Source: Aulostomus chinensis (Eukaryota > Chordata > Actinopteri > Syngnathiformes > Aulostomidae). From it: 64,000 nucleotides of DNA. The notes under the pieces are model-generated. The model saw only the letters and a program-made list of their open reading frames with translations. It was not told the DNA's origin and did no database searches. Position 1 is the first letter of the stretch. Each line of letters starts with the position of its first letter. The stretch covers positions 7,255,453-7,319,452 of the forward strand of contig JBBMOA010000003.1 in assembly GCA_037954235.1 (NCBI GenBank), given 5' to 3'. The translations under genes and the position numbers were made by a program. Below are positions 55,010-64,000 of the stretch, piece after piece.

Positions 55010-56545
55010 AATTATTCCTCTGAAACCACTGCAGTCAGTTATGGTGTTCCACAAGGGTCTGTGCTTAGACCAGTTCTCTTCACTCAGTATCTGCTTCCAC
55101 TAGGTAACATAATAAGGAAACACTCGATTAATTTTCACTGTTATGCTGTCGGCACGCAGTTGTACTTATCAATGCATCACATGAAACAAATCAGCTGAGT
55201 AAACTGGAGGCCTGTCTAAAGGAAATAAAAACATGGATAACCCACAATTTCCTTTTATTAAACTCTGATAAAACTGAAGTTATTACGCTGGGCCCAAAAC
55301 ACCTTTGGAATATCTTATGTAATGACATAGGTACCTTGCATGGCATCACCCTGGCCCCCAGCACTATACCGTAAGGAACCTAGGAGTTATCTTTGATCAG
55401 GATCTGTCCTTTACCTTCACATAAAGCAAATCTCCAGGTCTGCCTTCTTTCATCTACGTAACGTCACTAAGATCAGACACATCCTGTCTCAAAAAGATGC
55501 AGAAAAACTGGAGCTTCTGTCACTTCCAGGGTGGATTACTGCAATTCCCTCTTATCTTGCTGGATTAATAAATCCCTAAAGACTCTCCAGCTTGTCCAAA
55601 ACGCTGCTGCCCGTGTGTTGACGAGAACTGGTAGAAGAGTCCATATCTTTCCTGTACTGGCTTCTCTGCATTGGCTCCCTGTTAAATTCAAAATAGAATT
55701 TAAAATTCTTCTTCTAACATACAAAGCCTTCAACAATCAGGCACCTTCATACCTGACAGAGCTCATAGTCCCCTATTATGCAGCTAGAACCCTTCGTTCC
55801 CAGGATGCAGGGTTACTTGTGGTTCCGAGAGTTTGTAAACGTAGAATGGGAGCCAGAACCAGAACCAGAAGTTATCAGGCTCCCCTCTTGTTGAACCATC
55901 TCTTAGTTTCAGTCTGGGATGCATACATCCTCTCAACATTTAAGCATAAAATTAAGACCTCCCTTTTTGATCAGGCTTATAGTTAGGGCTGGTTTAGGCT
56001 AGCCCTTAGATATGCTGCTATGGGCTTAGACTGCTAGAGAATCTTCCATGGTGCACTGGGCTTCTCTCTCCTCTCCTCCTCTCTGTCCTCCTGTACTCAT
56101 ATGTGTTACTAACTTGTCTTCTTCTCCAGAGCCTTTGTGCTTCCCCATTTCACAGATCCCTGACTGATGCTGCGGCTGGAGGGGGCAACAGACCTGAAGA
56201 GGCTCAAGCTGTTACCCTTCGCCTCACCTGTTCACATCCCCATTTGTCCATCAGTTTCTTCCCCTTTCTTTCCCCCTTTATCTCTGACCCTCCCTTTCCC
56301 TCCCTTTCTCCCTTTATATGTTTTCCTCCATTAAGTGTGTTTGTCTCTGTCCCACTCTCCTGCTCTCTTCCCCCCAACCAGTCAAAGCGGATGGCCATTC
56401 CCATTTAGGGTTTGTTGAACAAGCTTACTGAAAGAAAGCCCGTCTATGTTGAACTTGCTTCGTGGTACTGCTCTACTTGTAAAGTGTCATGAGATAACTT
56501 TGTTGTGATTTGGCACTGTACAAATAAAAATTATTTGACCTGACT
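55010..56545 (+). pseudogene. L2/CR1-group LINE, end of RT ORF and complete 3' untranslated region
   Basis: RT block B remnant 'GVPQGSVLRP'-like lies near 55045. Then 'ENWITHN'-type residues ('KTWITHNFLLLNSDKTEV' region, 55235-55290) and 'LGVIFDQDLSFTF' follow near 55385. After a frameshift near 55530, an ORF of 151 codons (55531-55986) has 'MDYCNSLLSCWINKSLKTLQ', 'LVQNAAARVLTRTGRRVHIF', 'PVLASLHWLPVKFKIEFKIL', 'LTYKAFNNQAPSYLTELIVP' and 'STFKHKIKTSLFDQAYS', the standard C-terminus of this LINE group. The 3' region runs through pyrimidine-rich sequence to 'gtgatttggcactgtacaaa' and TAAAAATTATTTG at 56545. It follows directly on a (GT)n array at its truncated 5' end. Confidence 0.85.
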
Positions 56546-58130
56546 TTATTTGGTGAATAAGGGTACAAGTGATAACTTGTGTGCAGCCAATTTAGTGATC
56601 TTGATGAAGTCAAAAGACCTGAGGGAAGGAAAAAAAAAGGAGTCATATGTTTTTTCTGTTGTGGTGGAAAGAGGTGGATAAGAGGAATCAGAGAATCGGG
56701 ACACAGGTGTGTGGTGGGGAAAATCTCTTTATTCACAATGACAGTAACTAGTCCCAATGTAAATACAGTATTGATATTTAATTATGCACCAGGTTCGAGG
56801 GTTACTTTTACAATTGAATTTACAGCATTAGTCCTTTGAGAATCTCTTCCATTACCAAAGCAAAATTGGTATTGTAACTAAAATATCGTATCGTATATTG
56901 TATTGAATCGTATCGGAAATCGTATCGACTTGGGACCGAGTGTATCGAAATCGTATCGTATCGGGAGGTCAGTGGTGATACCCAGCACTTACAATGACTT
57001 TACTAACAATGTAGTCAAGAGATGTCTTCCAACGTTACAGAGCATGACATACCTTTTTATACTGAAGACAGGCTTTTTATGTATGTGTTTGTGTGGTGTT
57101 CATCAGACTTTCAGGCTAGCTTCAAATACAAGAAAGGAATGGGACATTCCCCAATTACACTTAGCTTGGACCTTGGCTGTCTATACATGGGTGTCTCTGC
57201 ACTGTATGTGTGTGGTGTACTTTGCATGTTTTCCCAGATGTTTCCTGTTTTTATTCGGTGGCATGTTTAGCGCATAGATCACAACGATGAGACTTAACTT
57301 TCATTCTCCTACAAACCAACAACACAAAGGAAGCAGGTCACAGTAGCCTGAGAAAAGATTGCTTTACATTACAAATTGTGCATTATTGGGGGTTTACTTG
57401 GGCTTTTTGTAAAAAAAGAAAAGCTGTAGGCTTTATTGATATGTGCTGATATAGTCAAATGTATCACAGGAACAGTAGTGCACCCATCATCATTATGAAT
57501 CATTCATGACATAAATGATCCTCCAATTTACATGTTTCCAAATGAACACAGGGGTGTTGTTTGGATGATTTATTGTTGTTCTTGTTGTTTTTGTAGTATT
57601 GCTACTGCTCAGTATTTGTGTGGCTGTTAAGAATACACACACCTCTTTCATTTATTATTTTTTTAGTGTATGACATGGTACACAAACATTGATATACAGC
57701 TCCTTGAAACCAGAGATGACAAAGATCATCTCCTCTTACTGCCTATACTAAACAGAAGCACTCTTTGTAGAGCAGCAGTTGCTAGAGGAAGAAAAGCAAA
57801 TCCTGCATCACAACTGGTTGCTGCATTGGTAATGCTACTTGTGATGGCTGAACTTGTAGCCACACAGCTCCAATGAAGTGCATATCTGAGCCTGCACTCA
57901 CACTTTGGTTTCTTTGCTTTAGCGGTTAATTTTTTTCCCTCATTTAGTTAATCTTAATCACATTTTACATTACAAACAATAAATGACAACATACTGGATT
58001 TTGTTTCAAATACATACTCTTTTATTTTAGTATTGACAGGACATTAGTTTCTATTTTGTAGCGCAGACTTAGTTAACTTTTGTACAGTCACTTGTTTAAG
58101 TTGTTCTAATGTATATTTTTAAGTTACCTG
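56546..58130. other. No recognisable gene; TATCG-rich patch
   Basis: 56884-56970 consists of irregular repeats of 'atcgtatcg' followed by 'ggtgatacccagc', a pattern I associate with ends of dispersed fish DNA elements. The rest, including ORFs at 56903-57277, has no recognisable domain. Confidence 0.45.
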
Positions 58131-58622
58131 TGTGAGGCACTGATCCTGGAGGATATCGGGCCAGGCTCAGGCAAAGGATGTGCATCAGGAAAGTGTCGCA
58201 GTTAAATGCAGGAAGTGGCCGACTGGGTTTTTCCAACCCCAGCAACCTCAGAGAGAGGAACTGTTTATTTTCAGTTTAGTTATATTGTTTGTTTCTTTGC
58301 TGAATACTTAGTTTTGATATTCTTGGTTTGGTTAACATTAGTTGAGTTAATCTTTGTTAAAGGGGGTTATTAGGTTTGTTAATTATTGCTTTGTTCATAG
58401 TGTTGTTTGTCCTGTCATCCCTTTTTGTCTCTGTGTGGCCAGATCAGTCAGTATATGTTCCCCATTGTGTTCATTTTGTTAGATCTGTTTGAAGGGTTAA
58501 GTTCCCTTTCGTTAAGTTATGTTTCTTTGACCTCTTTTATGGGCCCAGGTGGTTTTAAAATAAAACCCTCTTTTTTTCAAAACCACCTGAGTCTCCTTTG
58601 TCTACCAGCTCGGTCCCTTACA
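58131..58622 (+). mobile_element. Possible solo LTR
   Basis: The stretch begins TGTGAGGCACTGATCC and ends CCCTTACA, giving the TG...CA ends of an LTR. A polyadenylation signal AATAAA at 58559-58564 lies about 58 bases before the end, and a T-rich middle precedes it. The flanking five bases do not match (acctg, ctacg), so a target duplication is not supported and the boundaries are tentative. Confidence 0.35.
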
Positions 58623-58997
58623 CTACGACTAATTTGCGTAAAGTTACACTCTGCTTCAACTCTCTGATCTTGGGTTTGCTCTGTTTGCTATTGCCACAGC
58701 CTGCTTAAGCCCTACAGTCCTTCACCCGTGTCATTGAAAATAAATGACTGCCTGCTGCTTCTGTCACTCATTTATCTTTTGGTACAAGTACACAAGAGGT
58801 AACTGTTCTGTTAAAAAATATGGTGGTGTTTAAATCAATGGAAGTTGGGGCTGATAATGTTTGCATGATGGATTTTTCTTGAATAAAAAAAAAAAATACT
58901 GTGTAGCATACTGTTAGGGTTTGTGGTGGAAGATGAGGGAGACCCAAATGCAGACAGTGTTGAATGGTGGTGCACAAAAGAGGTTTATTGTTAAACT

Positions 58998-59122
58998 GAG
59001 GCTGGAGACTTGACTTGACTTGACGTGAGGCTGGAGACTTGACTTGACTTGATGTGAGGCTGGAGACTTGACTTGACGACGTGACTGGTGACTGGTAACT
59101 GGTAACTGGTAACTGGAGAACT
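58998..59122 (+). repeat. 29-bp minisatellite followed by 7-bp repeat
   Basis: Three units of 29 bases starting 'gaggctggagacttgacttg' lie at 58998-59084, then about five units of 'actggta'/'actggtg' to 59122. The flanks ('gacccaaatgcagacagtgt' before, 'aaatccaaggaggtaaacgg' after) look like a dispersed repeat that contains this array. Confidence 0.85.
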
Positions 59123-59689
59123 TGAGACCAGACCAGACCGTGAACATGACAAGCACAAGACAGCAAAGACTAACAATGACCCAACCCCGAACAGGGGAAA
59201 ACGCTGAGGTTAAATCCAAGGAGGTAAACGGGGCACAGGTGGTGCAATCAACCAAGTGAGACACATAAGGTAATCACAGGAGGGAGGTCAGGAAGACAGG
59301 ACATGACTACAAAATAAAACAGGAAGCACGTGACAGGGATCGTGACACATACATTTTTACCTTATGTTTTCATGCCAAAATGATTTGTTCCTCTTCTTCA
59401 GTCCCACTTGTAAGGCATGCACAAAGCATTCCAATTTTGCTCTTGTCTACAATTTTTTCTAGGTTGTTCCTGCACTTCAGATGCTAATTTATATAACATT
59501 TGTTCAAAATCTCCTCTAAAATGTCTTTAACTCGAACATCAAAAGCATGAAACAAGTGATATGAATCGTTCAACATTCAAATTTTTCCTATATATAATAT
59601 TGCACATCATATAATATGTAGGATATGTTATCGTTTATTTTACATAATATCATACTTCTATATCATATATCAATACATTTACATACTAT

Positions 59690-59830
59690 TTGAATGCCCT
59701 GCAATAGACTGCTGACCCATCAAGGGTGTACCCAACCTCTTACCCAATGTCAGCTGGGATAGGGTCCAGCTCCCACCCCACAACCCTTAACGGATGAGCG
59801 GTATAGAAAATGGATGAATGGATGGACTAT
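59690..59830 (+). repeat. SINE 3' half
   Basis: 'Ccctgcaatagactgctgac', 'caagggtgtacccaacctct', 'gggatagggtccagctccca' and a GGATGAATGGATGG tail are the last 140 bases of the SINE family on the plus strand. Confidence 0.85.
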
Positions 59831-61348
59831 AATTGATCATTACCTCATTTGCTATAATACCTCATATTTGTTAAATCCTTTTCTATGCTTTATATAGATG
59901 ACACATGGTTCTTGTTTGGATTCATATTATTTAATTCAATTTAATTTAATGGCATTTTTTTATTTGAAAGACTAAACAATACCATCCCTCTTTTTTATTA
60001 ATACCAATTTGTATTTGTATCGGGAAAAATAAAAATTGACTTGAGGAAGCTATATTTCTGGCCTGCTTGTCAGACAAGCGGTAAAAAACATACAATTAAA
60101 CCCTGAGAATGTGCAGTTGGGCAGTCCATGGAAATGTAGGTCCTCAGGCTATTTTGAATTCCATAGGTGTAGTTAGTAATGTAGACAGAGCATAACCATC
60201 AGCCATCAAGGAAAAAAAGCAATTATCTCTTGAAGGTTTCACACCAACACATCAAGTGTACGAGGTAATAGCGAGGATTTTGTGAGCAGCCTTCTCTCAA
60301 TGGTAAGACTTCAAAGATCAGCCAGACAGCAGAGCAGATGCAAAGATGTCTTATTTGTGTTGGTGCCCAAGGCAACACCACCGCAAGCAGCACATCACTG
60401 TTTGAGTTAGGAAAGTTTGAAGGACTTCTGAATCCTGTCATTTCTACTTTAATCTTTAACTGTGTTGCTGGTTTGGGTGATTTTTGCATCCAATCTGGAG
60501 GCTTGTCATTAAATTGAGCACATACAATGGTTTTGGGCTGTTTCCATCAGAAAAAAACATGAACTACATTCCAAAATAAAGCAGCCCTATTCTCATCTAA
60601 GTAATTTATACACAGATCTCAAACCACAGCACTTCACCAATCTCACTCACATTCACACACTGATGATGGTGGAGCTGGCTTGTCGGCATTAGCCTTGTTG
60701 AATTAAGTAAAGATTAATTGTAAAAACTCTTATATCAAATATTATTCTGTGTTAAATCTCTACTATCCCTCTTTTATTTTATGATTCATATTAATATGAT
60801 CAATTACATTTATTATTTTGTATCTTATTTTTCAGTCTGGACAAATTAATCCACACCCCAACAGTGCCAGTTTGACATTACAAAGATGAATCCTGTTGCC
60901 AAACACAGTAGTCTGGTGCAGAGAATGTCGAGAAAAGTGAGGTGAAGCGGTCTCTGAAAGTAGAAAAGGGGTGAGGCTTCTGGAGATTCCCATTCTGTCT
61001 CTGAAGGTAAAGGAGAAGAGCCAGAGCCATGAATTATTGATGTCATTTATGCGGCGCAACAAACCAGTATCATGAAGCATTGCATGGTGTAGATGATGGC
61101 ATAAAAGTCAACAGAAGTGTCATTCTTTCAGCTGCAGCTTGGTCTTAATACATCTATGTGCATCCCGCACAGCATCCATAGTTGTTCCAGTTGAAGAAAC
61201 ACAGTCACAGTCTGTGGGATGGTTTGGACCTGACTTTGACTGACTGACCCTTCTATGATCACCAAACTGAGGTCAATGGAATCCTTCTACAAAGGTGATG
61301 AAATCGTGCAATTCTCAGACTTTATTGTGCCTGTTCAAGGGTTAACAA

Positions 61349-61396
<48 letters not shown>

Positions 61397-62179
61397 GTGC
61401 ACGTGCACACATGCGTGCTTGGGTGCGTGTGTGCATGTGTGTGTGTTTGTTTCCTTTGTGTGCACACTGTCTCAAAGACACAGAGATCTGGTTCTCTTCA
61501 ATTTTGTTCAGAGACATCAACAAAGTTAAACAGCAAAGCTTAACTCTATGTTGTCATGGTGGGCCAGCAAATTATGTTGATTCACCTTAAAACAAATTGG
61601 TAATGCTCTGAACAGAAATTAATGTCTTAGACATATACACGTCATTAGTGAATCTCAGTCACAGCGCCACCTAGATTAAAAGAAGTGTGATGTAAGAAAA
61701 TAATTTGATTAACATAAAATTCATACATAATGGTCTCTAGATTATGTAGCGAGACATTATAGTTTGTGTTTTCTACCACCACTCATTGAATGACGGAAGT
61801 GATATTTGCACCACTTACTGGACGCAGTAGTCTGCTCCTTCACACACAATCCAAATATTGTCAAGTTTCATAATCTCTCAGTTCAGAACTTCTGCACAAC
61901 CTTAAATGTGTAAGCAAAAGCCTGCTTATCACTGCTTGCAGGTGGGGCTGCTGATCCTCAACAAAGCCTTTCCTACACCACAGTCATTTCCTACTTTATC
62001 GTCACCACTCTCTGACTTTTGCCCATTGCACTCATATTTCATGATAATCAATCACATGTTTACTGATGCCATGGTCCTTGTTCATGAAATTTAACAACAA
62101 AATTTACACATAAATTTCAATGAACCTAAATCCTTGTGCTGATATTTAAATGGAAATCCATTGTTAATGCTTATTCTGT
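59831..62179. other. No recognisable gene; (TG)n microsatellite
   Basis: A (TG)n array lies at 61351-61396. An 88-codon minus-strand ORF at 60223-60489 has no domain that I recognise. There is no element end. Confidence 0.5.
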
Positions 62180-62460
62180 TTCAGAGTCGCATGGGGGCTG
62201 GGGTCTACCTCAGCTGTCATTGGTCGAGAGGAAGGGTCCACACATAAATATAAACAACCACTCACACTCACACTTACGGGCAAGTTAGAGTCTCCAATAA
62301 CCTAATGGGTGTAATGGGTCTTCACTAACCTAAGAGTAACCTAAAGATTGTTTTTGACGTGCGGGAGGAAGCTGGAGTGTCTGGAGAGAACCCATCCAGT
62401 CCAACACACAAACTCTGCATAGGAGGGCCCGGGTAATCTTGCTACCGTGCTAACTGTGGA
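62180..62460 (-). repeat. Degenerate tRNA-derived SINE
   Basis: A minus-strand copy, the most diverged of the set: 'gggggctggggtctacctca', 'gaggaagggtccacacat', 'gacgtgcgggaggaagctgg', 'ggagagaacccatccagtcc'. It contains a small internal duplication ('ctaatgggtgtaatgggt', 'cactaacctaagagtaacct'). Confidence 0.8.
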
Positions 62461-63072
62461 AGAAAATTACATTTTTTCCTCTGTTCTAGGTAAATTCATA
62501 TTCATTCACTCAAAAATGTACTCATACACTATATTCAGGATGGCCAGAGCAGTCCTTTGTCAAACCCAGGGTCAAGGTTAGCTAGGCTAAAATTTTGCGT
62601 TGCCCCAAAACATCCGCAAATAGTGACACGAGGAAGGTCATCCCTGCTAACTGAGTGCGGTTATATCCTCAGACCTTCATAATAAGATACCTTTGTCCCT
62701 GCATAAAGGTGAGCTGGCAAGCTGGGAAGCATTGTTTAGACCCCCTGTGAGGAGGAATGAGAAAGGACTTAAGTCTCTTGTAGGGACAGATGCATCAGAA
62801 CTGGTTTCCGGTGTCAGATGAACTATGAATCCTGTTCCCTGGGCCCAACTTTATTAAACCACTCCTCATAAGATATTTAGACTCCTTGGTTTCATTTCAC
62901 CTCTGACTCAAGTTTGGAAAGTTTCCACAACACTAACATCTACACAACAGTGCCACATCATATTGAAACAGAAGAAAAACATGAAATAAAGAATTTGGGA
63001 TGAGGCTAGTGTAAGGAGCGACCACACCTTGTAACAGCAAAATGTACACATGCAATGCAATGCAGCAAAGTG

Positions 63073-63418
63073 GGGTGGCACGGTGATACAGTGGTTAGCA
63101 CTGTCACCTCTCAGCAACAAGGGTTCAGGGTCTTTTTATGTGGAGTTTGCATGTTCTCCTTGTGTCTGTGTGGGTTCTCTCCTGGTACTCCGGCTTCCAC
63201 AGTCCAAAGACATGCAAGAGGGGACTAGGCTAATCAGATACTCTAAATTGACCATAGAGTGAGAGGGAATGGTTGTCTGTCTATATGTGTTGGTCCTGCG
63301 ATGGACTGGCGATCCGTCCAGGGTGAACCCGCCTCTCGCCTGAAGCTAGCTGGGATAGGCTCCAGCCCCCCCCCCCCCCAACCCTAAACAGGATAAGCGG
63401 TAGAAAATGGATGGATGG
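63073..63418 (+). repeat. Full-length tRNA-derived SINE with 13-bp target duplication
   Basis: The head is 'gggtggcacggtgatacagt', the body carries all family blocks, and the tail is GGATGGATGG. The flanks ATGCAGCAAAGTG (63060-63072) and ATGCAGCGAAGTG (63419-63431) match at 12 of 13 positions. A C-run lies at 63366-63379. The B-box region is partly deleted. Confidence 0.93.
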
Positions 63419-63431
63419 ATGCAGCGAAGTG

Positions 63432-64000
63432 TGGAGATGGTTGTTTTTTTAAGCAAGAGTCTGATCAAAGAGGATCGATTCCTCTGACCTTGTTCCAATC
63501 AAAAGCAGCGTGCAATTTTATTTAGTTTTGCCTCAGTCTCATTCAGATGAGGCTTCATACACATCTCTAAGTGTGGCAGCAATGATGAGTAATCGATAGT
63601 TGATTATGAGGCTTTAAGCCATACTGTTAGTGAGATGGAGTAATGGAGACTGATGACTGTGATGTTCTGTGACCTGAGAATACAGGCAGGATACACAATA
63701 GACATGAAACAGCCAGCCATTACATCAACTAATGTATCCATGCACTCATACAAAGACACCACATACACCTGCTGATATTTACAGAAACAGACAAATTGCC
63801 AGTGTTCAAACACATACAAGTAATTAAATGACAAACACACCATGGATAGCTTCCAATGCCAGCAGAAAACTTATTTTTAATTAAGGCACATTTATTGAAC
63901 TAAAATGTGTTAATTGTGTTTTTCAATTTGTAAAATCCATTAATGCTCCATTCAAAATATGAAGAACTTTCAGGATACAATATACAGCACATCACTGGAA
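63432..64000. other. No recognisable gene
   Basis: Unrecognised sequence to the end of the window. Confidence 0.5.

Overview
The window looks like intergenic or intronic DNA from a teleost fish. The evidence is the mix of elements: tRNA-derived SINEs with ATGG tails, Rex3/RTE-like and L2-like LINEs, LINEs with a restriction-like endonuclease, Tc1, Tigger/pogo, hAT and PIF/Harbinger transposons, a Ty3/Gypsy relic, and many CA/GT, TA and GA microsatellites. I found no host gene that I can name. Every recognisable coding stretch belongs to a mobile element, and nearly all are broken by stops, frameshifts or deletions. No rRNA gene, tRNA gene, CRISPR array or bacterial-type operon was seen. All family names come from motif recognition, not from a search.

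Layout. 0-5 kb: a SINE abuts a minus-strand Ty3/Gypsy remnant (protease, integrase finger), followed by a possible long LTR with primer-binding site and by a spliced integrase-core (DDE) transposase gene whose first exon lies inverted downstream of its later exons. 5.8-11.3 kb: a SINE, then a 4.9 kb PIF/Harbinger element with recognisable terminal inverted repeats and a second Harbinger relic nested inside. 13.5-16.5 kb: a SINE split by a 2.25 kb hAT element flanked by a perfect 8-bp target duplication, then an L2 tail. 17.6-20 kb: a decayed LINE ORF split by a 682-bp Tigger-like element with a clean TA duplication. 20-27.8 kb: SINEs, a 99-bp tandem duplication, a Tigger transposase relic and an L2 reverse transcriptase. 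31-36.4 kb: a nest in which a Tc1 is cut by a Harbinger, which is joined through (TA)n to a Rex3/RTE-like LINE. 42.8-50.3 kb: the C-terminal part of one RLE-type LINE, a second Rex3-like copy about 11 kb from the first, an L2 piece, a 248-bp palindrome with 100-bp arms, and an uninterrupted 757-codon RLE-LINE ORF. 50-64 kb: mostly unrecognised sequence with microsatellites, a 157-bp hAT MITE, an L2 copy, a possible solo LTR and more SINEs.

The genes do not form a pathway; the window is a record of successive insertions. The best relative-age evidence is nesting with target-site duplications (hAT into SINE, Tigger into LINE) and the unbroken 757-codon ORF beside heavily decayed neighbours. The most unusual signals are the inverted exon of the integrase-like gene, the Harbinger-in-Harbinger composite, the long palindrome at the start of the intact ORF, a perfect 23-bp hairpin at 13.1 kb, and two tandem duplications of 99 and 100 bp.
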